Positions 23,164-35,723 of a DNA stretch of 64,000 nucleotides are shown here, in pieces. Source of the stretch: Gnetum montanum (taxonomy: Eukaryota; Streptophyta; Gnetopsida; Gnetales; Gnetaceae). The notes beneath the pieces are model-generated. The model saw nothing but the letters and a program-made list of their open reading frames with translations. It was not told where the DNA came from and ran no database searches. The position numbers and the translations under genes are program-made. Positions within the stretch are counted from its first letter, which is position 1. The number at the start of each line of letters is the position of its first letter. The DNA is taken from NCBI GenBank assembly GCA_015680685.1, contig MNCI01021399.1:538798-602797 (forward strand), written 5' to 3'.

Positions 23164-23870
23164 TAATGAGACGTGAATTACATAGGCTGCGATATCACAT
23201 ACGTGATATCGCGTCCGCCGCGATATCGCATCTCCTACGATATCGCGTCGTTCCCTGCGATATTGCGTACACGATATCGCAGTCCACCGCCAAATCTATA
23301 AATAAGAGGTGACACTCCCCTCATTTCACATCCTAGGCGTAAAGTAGCAAAGCTTTGGCGGATTGATCACCCCAGAGANNNNNNNNNNNNNNNNNNNNNN
23401 NNNNNNNNNNNNNNNNNNNNNNNNNNNNNNNNNNNNNNNNNNNNNNNNNNNNNNNNNNNNNNNNNNNNNNNNNNNNNNNNNNNNNNNNNNNNNNNNNNNN
23501 NNNNNNNNNNNNNNNNNNNNNNNNNNNNNNNNNNNNNNNNNNNNNNNAGTTGCACAGTTCAGGGTGTGTACGGCAAGTGGGAACGGATGCTGACGCTAGG
23601 ACTTAGTGCTGTAGTTAGAGTTAGTTTTAGTTTCTCAACCCTTCACCGTTTAGCATAGGAGATAAACTGTAAAATACCAAAAAAATCATATACCTCAGAC
23701 TTGCTTAACCATACACCGTGACACATACAAGCAAGCCTGGGAAGACAACGAACGATTAACCCCAAGTGTTCCTTGTGGCGTTTAGGCATTTAGTCTGCGG
23801 AGTTTGATCGGATCGCGCGTTCTACGCTCATTTCGTATGGTTGAGTGTAGGGGTACCTCGCGACTCATCA
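23164..23870 (+). mobile_element. solo LTR of the E1/E2/E3/E5 family
   Basis: Begins TAATGAGACG and ends CGACTCATCA, flanked by ATTGC on both sides (23159-23163 and 23871-23875), a perfect 5-bp target duplication. U3 has GATATC cores at about 23191, 23205, 23222, 23240 and 23273; the TATA box CTATAAATAAGAG is at about 23296. No primer site or internal sequence follows, so the element was reduced to one LTR by LTR-LTR recombination. An assembly gap lies inside it. Confidence 0.92.
23389..23547. other. assembly gap (159 N)
   Basis: Run of N inside the solo LTR. By comparison with the E5 LTR the missing part corresponds to the repeated R/U5 modules, so the gap size may be nominal. Confidence 0.98.
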
Positions 23871-23875
23871 ATTGC

Positions 23876-24528
23876 ATACCTTGTAATTCTATCAATTTAT
23901 ATACTAATTTTTGCCTATGATTTTTATAATTCTATTATGTTCAAATATTTGATTTTTGTTAAGTATGTTTTATGTTTTAATGAAAATCCTTTTTTACTTT
24001 AAAACCACATAGCATGTAATTCCATTAATTTGTATACAACATATTTGCTAGGATTTATGCAACATATTTGCTAGGATTTATGCAAGTCTATTACACTTGA
24101 ATTTCTAATTTTCATTAGGTATGTTTGTATTTTTTTCAAATTTTTTTAAATTTCAAATTTGCTTTGGAAGTGTATTTCATGTATAAGGCTATGACTTTTG
24201 CAATTCTATTAGGCTTAAGGATTTGAATTTTATTAGATATGTTTTATATTATTCTACAATTTTTTTTTACATTTGAAATTGTAAATGTTAAGTTTAAATT
24301 TTCATACTATTTTACAAAATAAGGATCTCCTATTTTATGATATGCAACTTTATACATTATTGGCATTTCATTGTTATCAAAGTATGTTTTCGATTTTTAT
24401 GCAAATTTTTTCCTAGATACTAAATGTTTTTGACAATATGAGATTTTCTATTAGAGGTTCACTAAAAATATTTTAATATTTAATATTTAATTTTTAAATA
24501 TTAATTGCAAAACAAATTAATATTTGCA
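23876..24528. other. AT-rich spacer
   Basis: Loose repetition of words such as CTATTAGGCTTAAGGATTTGAATTTTATTAGATATG. No gene signal. Confidence 0.4.
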
Positions 24529-25468
24529 GAATGCACAAGAAACGTAAAATTCCAAATATGAAAACATTGGATTGTAATTTACAAAAATTTGTTCGTCGCC
24601 CTACGTTACCCTGGTTTGGGTTGTAAGTATAGAAGATTAAGAAAAAGAAACATTTGTTAAAAAGATAAGAGATTTATAGTACTTTCAAAATTTATAAAAT
24701 TATATATTAATTATTTTTCAATAGGTTATATATCAACAATAGCAACGAAAATCTTCTATATGAACGGAAGGTCATCAGCAAGAAATACTATCTAAAAAAG
24801 AATAAATTGCTAAAAAGGTAAGACATTTAATTTATTTTCCAAAATTGAAAAAAAATTGTATTAATTGTTTCTCTTTAATGCATATCCAAAATAGAAACAA
24901 AACCTTTCTTCCTCAAGTACAAAAAGAAGATCATTTCAAGAAAAAATAAACGATATGAAAGAGCAACTCCATTGATCAACAAATATTTGCAAATATTAAT
25001 GATATATCACTTGCTAAAAAAGAGGCATTTTATTTTTTATTTTTTATTTATTATTTAAATTACATAATTGCAAATATTAATAATAAATCACTTGCTAAAA
25101 AGAGGGCATTTTCTTTTTTATTTTTCATTTGATATTTAAATTACATAACTGTCTTAATATTATTTTTTTGTAGTGTAGAAAAAAAAAACATGGGCAAGAA
25201 ATAGGCAAAGTAGATGTAGACTCAGTTAGCTACAGAAAATAGTAGCCCATCTAAAAATAGTAATTTAGCTACAACTAATTTAAATAACTCTGATAATCAA
25301 AAGTAATCTAATGAAATAGAAGACAAAAATATTGTTAATGATAATGATCAAGTTGAAAAAATGAATATTCATGCTAATTATTATGAAATAGAAAATAATC
25401 AATGGGAAGTAACTTCAAAATATTTACATTATAATAAAAAACATATAAAATTTATTTCAAATTATTAA
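24529..25468 (+). pseudogene. exon-like remnants of an unrecognised transposon-type gene
   Basis: Candidate exons with splice-like borders: 24529-24624 (TTTGCAG| ... |GTAAGT; reads KKRKIPNMKTLDCNLQKFV), 24726-24818 (ATAG| ... |GTAAGA) and one from about 25173 (TTTGTAG|). The last opens, after three stops, into an Asn/Ser/Asp-rich stretch (TQLATENSSPSKNSNLATT ... HANYYEIENNQWEV) ending at 25468. It lies just upstream of the Ulp1-like remnant in the same orientation, so it may be the N-terminal part of the same transposon ORF. That link is inference. Confidence 0.35.
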
Positions 25469-25689
25469 AAATACTATTTTTATTCATAGCACTCAATTTT
25501 CTTTCTATTTCCAATTTCTTTAACCAATACATCAACCAATGCTAATTCAAACAATGAAAAATAGAAAGAATAATAACAAATTTTATCATTTAAAAACATT
25601 TAAATTATTTTTCATATTTAACTTTAACAATGTCATATTGATTTAAAATAATTTATGTCAAAAAAATGTTGAACATTATACTTTAAAAT

Positions 25690-26530
25690 AACTTAGAGAT
25701 ATTTGGATAAATACAAAACTTCTGAGAAAGATATTATAGAATTTTAATTTAAACAACAAAGTGTGAAAACTATTAAATATACCAAAAGACAATTATAAAA
25801 ACTTAAGAAAAAAATCATTTTGATAATACGCCATGATCTCCTTTATTAAATGCTTCTCATGAATTTATCATCTACTATAGTAGTTAAAGATTTGTCAACA
25901 TTTCAATAAAAATAACTTATAGGCAGTGAGGCTATACCAATTTATTCCAAAAAGATTGTTCATAACCAACAAACAAATTGTGTTGCACATTATGATGATA
26001 CTTTTTCATTCTTCAATGAACAAGTCCTACATAGATTTTTTGAATTACCCCCTAAACTTAACATTTTTGGCCATAGAATTTATTTTCATTTTATTGATAG
26101 ACAACCAAGCAAATCATTGGACTTTAGTTCTAGCCTAGGGTCGTGAGGCCCTACAAGGGTTTTCACAGCACTGCAAGGGGTGTGAGACCCTAAAGAGGCT
26201 TACCTAGGCTTGCAAAGGGCCGCACTTGACTTTAGTTCTAGCCTACGTTGTCTAGAAACTCAATGTATTTAGATAGCCTTCATTTACACAATGAGTATTC
26301 CAGTGTTGCAATGGACACAATATTATGATTAAATCATAATTATGAGCTAATATATTGCAAACAATTCAATGTCAATGAGTGGACAATAACAAAGGTAAAA
26401 AATATACCAACACAAAAGAACAACTATGAATTTGAAATATTTATTATAGGATATACAAACTACATGGAAAAAGTAGTACCTTTGCACAATTTAGAGTTCA
26501 CTAAAGGTGACATTTACAATATAAAATAAA
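25690..26530 (+). pseudogene. Ulp1-like cysteine protease remnant (C48 family, transposon type)
   Basis: The C-terminal protease fold is readable: IDNQANHWTLVLA (26094-26135) carries the catalytic His; YLDSLHLHNEYSSVAM (26266 on) carries the Asp; then IPTQKNNYEFEIFI (about 26404), where the family has (Y/F)DCG, so the catalytic Cys is replaced by Phe (26431-26433). The tail PLHNLEFTKGDI is also family-like. Such domains are carried by Mutator-like and CACTA elements. The frame is split between the His and Asp motifs by a 108-bp insertion at 26138. Inactive. Confidence 0.7.
26138..26245. mobile_element. 108-bp insertion with an 18-bp direct duplication
   Basis: GACTTTAGTTCTAGCCTA occurs at 26120-26137 and again at 26228-26245. 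The sequence between is GC-richer and contains two related GTGAGGCCCTACAAGG / GTGTGAGACCCTAAAGAGG segments. Removing insert plus one duplicate restores collinearity of the Ulp1-like protein, so this is a true insertion. The long duplication suggests a SINE-like or template-switch origin. Class unknown. Confidence 0.6.
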
Positions 26531-26939
26531 ACATAGTTTTGGATATAGGTAGTTGTAAACATGAGTTTTGTTCAAAATTATCAAGGATTGATGGCTCAAC
26601 AATAGTAACTACAAATACTTACATCAAAATTTCCTCAATGTACAAAACAAAGTAAAAAATAAAAGCATTTTTCAAAATCATTTTCAACTTTAATATTATT
26701 AAATTCTTTAAAACTTACATTACCCTCCAATTGCAACAACCAATTTTGTACAATCTTAGCAACAAGAATGAACACCTACATTGACCTATTCTTAGGTACA
26801 AATCAAGTTATACTACATACTTTTAATAACTATTTTCAACATACATATTATTTTGTGTGTAACTTAAATATTTTACTTTGTTTCTAGTTTATAATTTTTG
26901 AAATATTATAATAAAATTTCATCTATATTTAAGAATAAA

Positions 26940-27340
26940 AACAATAACAATTCTTCATGAATGGCTTTTACATATTTGGGTACATGCAATATCTATGACA
27001 AAGATATTGTAAAATTTCATTTTAAACAATGTAGTGCAAAAACTATAAAGTATACAAAAAGGCAATTATCAAACCTTGAAAGAAAAATCATTTCAATAAT
27101 GCTTCATAATCTATTTGGTGAAATGCTTTTCGTGACTTCGCTATTTTACCATAGTAGTTAACAATTTGTCCACATTTCAACAACTACAAGTTATAGGCAA
27201 TGGGGACTATAACAATTTATGACAAAAAGATGGTTCATAATGAGCAAACAAATCCATTGCACATTATGGTTACTGCTTTTTCTTACCACCATGCATTTTT
27301 CAAATAATTCACAATCAAATAATGAACTTTCCATTCTTCA
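26940..27340 (+). repeat. second, diverged copy of the region upstream of the Ulp1 motifs
   Basis: About 26945-27270 is clearly similar to about 25690-26000 (shared AAAGATATT, AAACTATAAAGTATAC, CATAGTAGTTAA, ACATTTCAA, TTATAGGCA(G/A)TG, GTTCATAA, TTGCACATTATG). It is a direct duplication about 1.25 kb downstream. It lacks the His-Asp-Cys part. Confidence 0.65.
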
Positions 27341-28423
27341 CTAATAAGATGTACATAGTTTTTTAATTTACCCTTGAACTTAACATTCTTAGCTATAGAA
27401 TTCATTTTCATTCCATTGCTTATTTACAACTATCATGCCTCTGTCCACTAGCTTAAGCAATTGTGGCACTTTGAGTTCTATGTTGATGGCATTAGACTAT
27501 GAGTTTTGTGCATAGATTGAAAAATTAGATAGGATCAGGCAAATCCACAACCTTTTTTATCCATCATATCAAAAACTCAAAATAGATCAATATAAGAATT
27601 GAATTAAAATTATCAATATTAGCAAAATATAGCAGTTATATCCACTCATGTTGATAGCAGCATTTTCCAATTTTTTTCATCTAAGAGCTCAATTAGAGTG
27701 GAAAATCAAATATAGAAATTTTTTGTTTTTGGTTGGAGTCAGAATTAGTCATAACCATATATTAAACTTTAAAAATCAATAAAAATATCACACTATTTAT
27801 TAAATTAAATCTTGAGTCCAATTTTGAATTGACTTCAATGTTGTTTTGTGATTTTCATAGATTTCGTAATGAATCAAAGATTTCACAAACTATGGTTTTG
27901 TGCTCTATCCATTGGCTTAAGTTATTGTGGCATTTTTAACATTTGTGCCTAGAGGGATTCACTAAACTACCATTTTTTGTAGGATATCATACTATGATTT
28001 TTGAAGAGAAATCCAACTCTCATCCTTAACTCTTACAAAAAAGCAATCCTATCATAGCTGGAGTCAATACTTTAGCTAATGTATGATTCAGAACTTGTTA
28101 GTTTATTTCTTGGTTCACTTTCATATGTGAAACATTAAGATTTAAATCGAGATTGTACCTGAAATTCAAACCAAAAGTAACGTCTATAGTTCACAGGGAT
28201 GATTATCTTCATAAGAAGCACTTAGAAAGGAACCATCATCCTATCCTAAATGTTTTCTTCCTGTCACTACATCAAGCCTTGTGCAATTCCTACTACAATT
28301 TATAAATGATAAGTCTAGTGAAGTAGCATTCACCCACATGCATCATCTAATCTAGCATAAGAAAGATATGCCCAACGCTACAACTAGGAAGTAAGCAACA
28401 TGACATGGGCATTGACAAGTTAT
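27341..28423. other. spacer without clear features
   Basis: Two similar short segments with GCTTAAG(C/T)(A/T)ATTGTGGCA (about 27450 and 27915) hint at an old duplication. Nothing else recognised. Confidence 0.4.
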
Positions 28424-28428
28424 TGATT

Positions 28429-31174
28429 TGTTACATCCCATCCAGAGACATTAGGTATGGTCATACGCTTATGATTTATACATTATGTGTGGAGTCTCGT
28501 TGGGTTTTCGGGGACGAGTTAATGTAATATAAATGTATTTTATATGTTATGAGGCTTCATCTTTATATTACAATTATGATGTCTTAACATGCTTAACTAA
28601 TGTGATTATGTACACTAGCCTTGTGTGATGTGCTAGATAAGTGAGGTTGCTAGCAAGGGTGTTGGAGTGAGGTACAAGAGCACCTATCCAATATGTCTTT
28701 ATGCTTTATGTGTGATTTTGGTATTTATGTATTTGCACTTGCTATGTTGTGTCATGTTCAAGTGTGATTTTGGCATGTGAATGTGTAAAGCATTTGATAA
28801 GGACTTTGTAGATTTAAACGGATTTTAATTTGGAGTCATGGTGTGACTGTTATGCATGTTTGAACTGCAGGGTATTAGTTGGGAAGGGAATAAATGAAAG
28901 AAACTTATGAAAAATAAATAAAAGTAAAAAGTAAAATAAAAATTGGATGTTGCACATGATGTTAAAAAAGGAAGCGACATGTGCATTTTTTCTATAACAA
29001 CAAAAAACATAGTTTATAATGTTGTCTCTTTTACCACCACCCTTTTTCTACCACCACTCATAAAAATTTGGTTTGTTTCATTCTCTTTTTCTTTCTATTC
29101 AAAAACAAAATTGAGAGTTACATTTATTTTCTTCTCTTTTTTTCAATTTTCTTCTATTTTCCTCTTTTATCTAGAATTTTAAGCTTTGTGGATGGTTTTT
29201 AATTACTCTAAACCTAGATTTGGGATTGCTATGGTCACTTCTATGTGGGTGCAAAACTTGTTTGGAGAAAAATGGAGTCTTACTAGATTTTTTAGGGTTT
29301 TCTACTTATTTTAGGCTTTCTGCCCCAACAATTTTAACTAGTGGGTTTTCTTTACCTTTTCCCTATATTTTTGTACTAGATTAGTGTATATGATTATGTG
29401 ATGTGGGCATGTGGGGTGGATAGCTTAAATATTGAGCTTGAACATGCTATTTTGCCTATTTCCCAAAATTGTTTGATTTTGGTTACAAATTATGTAGTAA
29501 TAAATATGTGATGTATGGTATGAAGTGAACTTATAGAATATGATATATGATGTTGATGAAACTGGTATGATTAGAATACAATATTTTTGGGGCCTATTGC
29601 AATGTGAGTGTATATTGGGAGTTCCAATCCTTCTTGGTGGTAATTAAATATTATTTTATTAATCAAACTTTGAACACACATAACTTTGCTTTTAGGAGTT
29701 TGATTTAGGTAAAATTAGTGTTGTTGGGATCATTTTGGAAAGTACTTTCTAATTATGGGATTGGTTTTCTCTTTGGCCATATATCATTTTGAAGGTTATT
29801 ATAGTGGTCATTTATGTGGAAGTACATGTAGTGTGAGAAATATGGTATGGTTTTGTCATATCATGATATTAATATTGTTTTGTCAAATCAAGGTATTATT
29901 TTTATGGAATGACTGTAATTATTAGGTGTTTTTATATGTGGTTATGTTATGCTTGTTTGGATGTGTTGTGCTTATGACATGTGTTGGGTTAAGCTAGCCA
30001 AAATGTGTACATGTCTTCACGACGATGCTTGTGATAGTCATTGGTAGGTGGTGCTAGCATGAGGATGTGGATTGGCATCCTAGAGATAGTATGGATTGAC
30101 CACCATTGATGCATTGGTGAGGCTTCTATCTTCAGCCTCATCCTAAGAGTGGGAGAGTGTAAGTGTGTTCATCCCTACAACTGGTAAGTGGCATAGGTGT
30201 GTTTGTCTCCATCGCCAATCCTCCAAAAGGCTAGTGGTTGCAGGTCATAGGTTGACAGACCCTAGTACTAGTTGAACAAATAAAAGACTAATAAAATACA
30301 TGCAGGCAATGGATTTTATGAGTACTCATGGCAATGTTTCGCATGCTGTACTAAGTGTGGATATGCTAGTAACCACATGGGTTATGTATATGATAATATC
30401 AATTTGTGAGACATATCACTGATAATATGTATTATGATTGGATTATGATTATGTGTATCATGGACTATTTGACGGTATATCATAGGTATGATGGCATGGG
30501 AATGATAGTGGAAATACATGTGATGTAGTGCAATAAATATCCAATAGATGATGTTAGAACATGGCTTTATCTATGATTGTATGATAGCCATCTATCCTCT
30601 TCTATAATGATTATGTTAGCATTATGGGCGATATGGTGGGTGTGTTTTTTTGAGCATCCATAAGACTAATAGTTGTTGTAGGTTGCCTTGTACATCACTC
30701 CTCTCCTCTAGTGTAGCACTTGTCAACCATCTAGCAAGGGAAGTGTAAAGACTTCCCACTCAATTTTGTACTAACTTTATTCAATTACATGTGAAAGGCT
30801 CAAGATCCTAGATGAGCATGGATCGAAAGAGTAGAGGAGGTGAAAATCTTTAGTGCTTGGTTAATGTATATTTTCATGTACAATAATATGGACTATGTAA
30901 CATTATATAAAACTCTCTTATATATACAATGATGATGTTCATGTGTTTTTGTATTTTAGTAGATCAATGTATATTTTGATTTATGTAGAGACATGGAGTT
31001 TTATAAATTGAAATGCATGTTTAGTTTTGGTTTGGTATGAAATTTTTATGTAGTTTTGACCTTCCATAATATCATGTTTTCTACACATCATTGGTTTTTA
31101 GTTATCATGCTTCCATTGTAAGATTACTAGTGATCCTAGGCATCACCCTACCTTAGCTATGGTGGGATGTTACA
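28429..31174 (+). repeat. 5' LTR of the chromovirus (2746 bp)
   Basis: Starts TGTTACATCC and ends GGATGTTACA, a TGTTACA...TGTTACA arrangement. It aligns throughout with the two-part 3' LTR. It includes the uninterrupted version of the E3 insertion site, AAGGCTAGTGGTTG near 30225, which proves E3 was absent from this copy. Confidence 0.93.
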
Positions 31175-31177
31175 TTG

Positions 31178-31190
31178 TGGTATCAAAGCT
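31178..31190 (+). other. primer-binding site, initiator-Met tRNA type
   Basis: TGGTATCAAAGCT, three bases after the LTR, matches the plant initiator-Met consensus TGGTATCAGAGC with one change. Confidence 0.88.
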
Positions 31191-31329
31191 TATTTACTCT
31201 GATGTTGTATGATGGTTGGGGTACTCATCCATTTTTGATTTTATGTTATAGATATGTACAGTAGATGTGGTCATGATGCTAGTTGGGCCCACAAACCAAA
31301 GGGCTTAATGATGGACAGGAGTATCCTCC

Positions 31330-32300
31330 TCAAACATCTAACAGTGGTCCTATAAATAGGCAACTAGAGATTGTACAATAATTATTATAGATCCTACAAT
31401 AGCATGTTATAGCTAGTGATGATCTCGTTCCCATAATCAAGGAAGTGGAAAGTGGTAGTGGTAGTGGAGGTTCAAGAGAATCAAATAGACAACCTTTCAA
31501 TAGGGCACAAGTAGAGCAGTTTTGGAAGTTGGGACATCCTAAACTTGATGGCACTAAGGATTCCACTGTAGCTATAGAATGGTTGGAGGAATTACAAAGG
31601 CTTTTGATTTGATGGGCTATTCATTGGTTTAATAGACTTTCTTGGCAATTTATCAATTGGTTGGTACTACCTAGCATTGGTGGACAACTAAAGAGCAGGC
31701 CAAGGAATGAACTAGTCAAGATGTGGCATGGGATGATTTTCTAACATCTTTCAAAGTATATTATGTATCTACCCAATATGCTTAGGCCAAGGAGGATGAG
31801 TTCTATCATTTGTATCAAGGTATTTGGTCTATGGAAAAGTATGATGCTCATTTCTCTAAGCAAAGTAGTTATGCATCATAGATGTAGACCTATCCTAAGC
31901 CAAGGGCAAACAAGTTTGTTCGAGGTTTGAGGCCATCTTTGAAGGATCACCTATTACTGCTCATATTGATGTTCTATGATGAAGCAAGAGCAATATCCAT
32001 GGATTTAGAGAGGAGTGAAGATACAACATGTAGAGAGAGGTGATAGGGAAAAAAGAGAGGACCAATATTTGGAGAGAGGCCTAGCCCCTTTAAGCAAGAT
32101 AGTGGCCATGGAGGAGAGTATGCAACACCCACTTTTGATCCTACTATTTGAGCTAATCATGGAGCTAGTTTTTTGTTATAGATGTGAGTAGTTTAATCAT
32201 ATGCAAAGGGATTTCTAGAATTTTTTTGCATGCAGGTAGCCAAGGCATCAGGCTCGAGAGTGTCCAAAGTAGGCAGGTAGTAGTGGAGGAGGTAGACATT
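31330..32300 (+). pseudogene. chromovirus gag remnant
   Basis: LGHPKLDGTKDSTVAIEWL (about 31530) is the start of the retrotransposon gag domain. It is followed by WDDFLTSFKVYYVS and a FVRGLRPSLKDHL-like segment to about 31960. A CCHC knuckle remnant CYRCE(stop)FNHMQRDF is at about 32174. Several stops and at least one frame change. Confidence 0.8.
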
Positions 32301-32383
32301 GAGGACAACAACCTTCAATGTAAGGTGAACATGGAGCACTAGTCACTTCACCCAAAGGAGGGGACCAGAGGACTTAAGAATAA

Positions 32384-32740
32384 GTGTATGTCGTAATAGA
32401 TCAAGCTTTGGATGTGCAACCAAACATAGTGATGGAGATGGAAGGTACAATTTTGGTTTCTATTATGTTGATTTTATTTGATCTAGGTGCTAGCCATTCT
32501 TTCATAGATCCTACGATTACACATCATGTAATTCTTGTGTGTCATTCTCTTTCTCTTGGGTTAGTAGTATCTTCTACTAGGGGTCATGAAACTTGAGTTA
32601 ATTAGGTGTGTATAGATGTGCCAGTAGAATTAGAAGGTATGTAGTGAGTTAAATATTTACATGTTATGGATCTTCGGGTATATGATGTAATTTTAGGAAT
32701 GGATTGTTTGTCGCAGTTCAATGCTAGTTTGGACTATTGG
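32384..32740 (+). pseudogene. chromovirus aspartic protease remnant
   Basis: The frame from 32384 contains ILFDLGASHSFIDPTITHH. DSGAS of the family reads DLGAS here (32480-32494), so the active-site Ser is lost. A later GMDCLSQFNASLD (about 32697) matches the conserved GMDWL...A.ID that ends this domain. Confidence 0.85.
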
Positions 32741-32879
32741 CAAAAGCTCCTACGACTACACTTGATGATGCTCTGATTCAGATACAAACTCGTGTGAAGA
32801 CTATGCACTTGGATTTGATCTCATCTTGGATGTACCATAGGATGTTTCAAAAATGGCATGAATGCTTTGTGACTATAAT

Positions 32880-34280
32880 ATATAAAATAGATATGATGGA
32901 GATAGATCAAATTCCTATGGTTCAAAAATTCACTAATGTATTCCAGTTAGAATTACTGACTTGGTCATCAAGGCAATAGATTGAGTTTGACATTGAAAAA
33001 ACCTAGTACAGAGTGTATTTCAAAGGCTCCACACAAGATGTCTCTTGTAGAAGTAGTAAAGCTAAACATTTAGCTACAGGAATTGCTAGACAAAGGCCTT
33101 ATTTGACCCAGTGTATCACCATGGGGTGCACTAGTGCTATTTGTTAAAAAGAAGGATGGGGGTTTGTGGCTATGCATAGATTATAGGCAACTAAAATAGG
33201 TGATTGTAAAAGAATAAATATCCTCTTCCACACATTGATGACTTTTCTAACCAACTTTGGGAAGTTCATGTATTCTAATAGATTGATCCCAAGTCTAGGT
33301 TTCATCAAGTGTGAGTTCATGAATAGGATGTGTCAAAGATAGCATTTAGAATATGGTATGATCATTATGAGTTTTTGGTGCTTCCCTTTCAATTGAAAAA
33401 TGCACTAGTAGTTTTCATCCACCTCATGAACAGTGTGATGCAACCATTCCTAGATCAGTTTGTGATTGTATTTATAGATGATATCTTAGTATATTCTCCT
33501 AATGAGAAATTTCACGTAGAGCACTTGTAGATAGTCTTACATACTTTGAGGGGATACCAACTATATGCTTAGTCATCCAAGTGTTCATTTTGGCAATCAT
33601 AGATTCAATTCTTGGGACATGTGGTGTTAGGAGTTGGTATCTCTATGGATCCAGCAAAGATTGTAGTCATTCATGAGTAGCCTATGTTGCAATCAATAGT
33701 GGAGGTACAAAGCTTCTTGGTATTAGAAGGATATTACTAAAGGTTTGTGGAGAATTTTTCTCACATAGCATCTCCTTTGACTCAATTTTTGAGGAAGGAG
33801 GCTAACTTTTCTTGGGGCCCAACTTGTCAAGTTGCATTTGAAGAGTTGAAGCATAGATTTGTGACTTCTCCAATGCTAATATCTTCTACACCAAGACATC
33901 TATATGATGTTAGTACTAATGCTTCAGGGGATGGATTTGGTTATGTGTTAATGTAGGATGGATAGGTTGTGGCTTATGCATCCTATCAATTAAGGTCATA
34001 TGAAACTAGATATCCCATGCATGATGTAGAGTTGGGTGCTATGATATTTGCATTATAGATTTGGTGGCATTATCTATATGGGGAGTAAGTTACTATTTCA
34101 ATTGATCATAAGAGCCTCTAATATCTTATGAGTTGGCCATATTTAAACTTGTAGCAACGTAATGGGTGGAGATACTTTTTTATTTTGATTTCACTATTAA
34201 ATATAGGCCTGGCAAGACTAATAAAGTAGTGGATGCATTGAGTAGGATGGCGAGTAACCTTAATAACTTGACAATCCAAT
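32880..34280 (+). pseudogene. chromovirus reverse transcriptase and RNase H
   Basis: LCIDYRQL at about 33163, then [19 protein letters not shown], and the intact active site [10 protein letters not shown] (FIDD 33471-33482). The RNase H entry ENFSHIASPLTQFLRKEANF is at 33750. STNASGDGFGYVLM (about 33910) has Asn where the catalytic Asp of DAS is expected. The RNase H end RPGKTNKVVDALSR is at about 34205. Many stops. Confidence 0.9.
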
Positions 34281-34429
34281 TAGATTTGAAAGAGCAGATA
34301 CAAGAGCAACAATAGCATGATCCATGGTGTTAAGAATTGAGGCAACATATCACCTCTGATGAACTGCTCTTTGTGGATAGTCATGGAGTGTTATAGAGGG
34401 ATGGTTGAGTATATGTTTTAGAACCTCTA

Positions 34430-35300
34430 TGAATTTAGTTGATGGATGAGGCCCACATGAGTAGACACCAAATGGATCTAGGTAGTTAGAAAATGTACCA
34501 AAGTTTACAACAGATGTATTGGTGACCTATTATGAAGAGGAATGTAGGAGAGGATGTATCTTGATGTTTAATTTACCAGTAAGTGAAGATAGAGCATCAT
34601 AGACCTAGGGGATATTTACATTCCCATGATATTCCTCAATGGAAATGGAATGTCATTGGTATGGATTTCATTGTTGGACTTCCATGAGCTTACAGTGGCT
34701 ATGATGCTATATTAGTAGTTCTTGATTTATTAACAAAGGTTGCCCATTTCCTTACCACATGATCATTAGTAAGTGCAGTAGAAACTACACATCTCTTTCT
34801 TGTAGAGATAGTGCAGTTGCATGATGTTCCATGATGGATTATTAGTGATAGATATGGTCAATTCATTTTACATTTTTAGCAAGCATTTTAGATGGAGATG
34901 GGTACAAACTTGAATATGAGTTCAACATATCATTGAAAAACTAATGGTTAGACTGTGTAGGTGTATCACATTCTAGAAGACATGTTGAGAGCCTATACTT
35001 TGTAGTATAGAGAATGTTGGGATTAGATGTTATCATTAACTAAATTTGCATATAATAATAGTTATCAAGAGAATTTGTAGGTAGCACCATATGAGATTTT
35101 ATATGGTAGGCCATATAGAACACCTTTATGTTAGGATATCATAGAAGATCATCAGTGGGTGAGCATAGATTTTGTATGGTAAACTATAGAGCAGATTCGA
35201 GAGATTTGAGATAGATTGAGAGCTACACAAGTAGGTAGGCCACATATGTCAATTGGTGTCAAAGGCCACTACAGTTTGTAGTTGGAGATAATGTATTTCT
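34430..35300 (+). pseudogene. chromovirus integrase
   Basis: Zinc-binding part with EAHMSRHQMDLG (about 34450). The core has [11 protein letters not shown] (about 34655) and IISDRYGQF (about 34840). The third acidic residue is lost: the NGQTERV-type motif reads NG(stop)TV(stop)VY near 34945. LEDMLRAYT and LTKFAYNNSY follow as expected. Confidence 0.88.
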
Positions 35301-35359
35301 TCATGTTTCTCCCTTGAAAGACCTTACTTGAGTTGGCTAAAAAGGAAATTTGACTCTTG

Positions 35360-35710
35360 GATACATTGGCCCATTTTAGGTGTTATAGCAGATTGGGAGA
35401 GTGGCCTATCAGATAGCATTACCTCCTCATTTAGCACATGTCTATGATGTATTTCATGTATCTATGCTACAAGGTTATGTGCCTAATGAACATCATGTGA
35501 TTGATCATTCCAAAATACAACTATAGTCTAATGTTAGTTAATTTGAGCAACCAGTAGAGATTTTTGATCGTATGTTATGACAACTATGCAGTAAAGTTGT
35601 ATCTATGGTTAAGATTTTATGGAGTACACATGGAGTTTCAGAGGCAACTTAGCAAGCATAGACTAAGATGCATGTAGCTCATCCTAAGATTTTCTGGAAG
35701 GAATATTTTC
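35360..35710 (+). pseudogene. chromovirus integrase C-terminal tail / chromodomain-type region
   Basis: VAYQIALPPHLAHVYDVFHV and SMLQGYVPNEHHVIDHSKIQL, then EQPVEIFDRML and SMVKILWSTHGVSEAT, the arrangement at the end of Tekay/Del polyproteins. In chromoviruses this tail steers insertion towards heterochromatin. Broken by stops, mostly at Gln and Trp positions. Confidence 0.8.
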
Positions 35711-35723
35711 AAGGAGGAAAGAG
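35711..35723 (+). other. polypurine tract of the chromovirus
   Basis: AAGGAGGAAAGAG directly before the 3' LTR start TGTTACATCC. Confidence 0.85.

Noticed and set aside
23363-23593. Open frame across the run of N
   Set aside because: An artefact of translating unknown bases.
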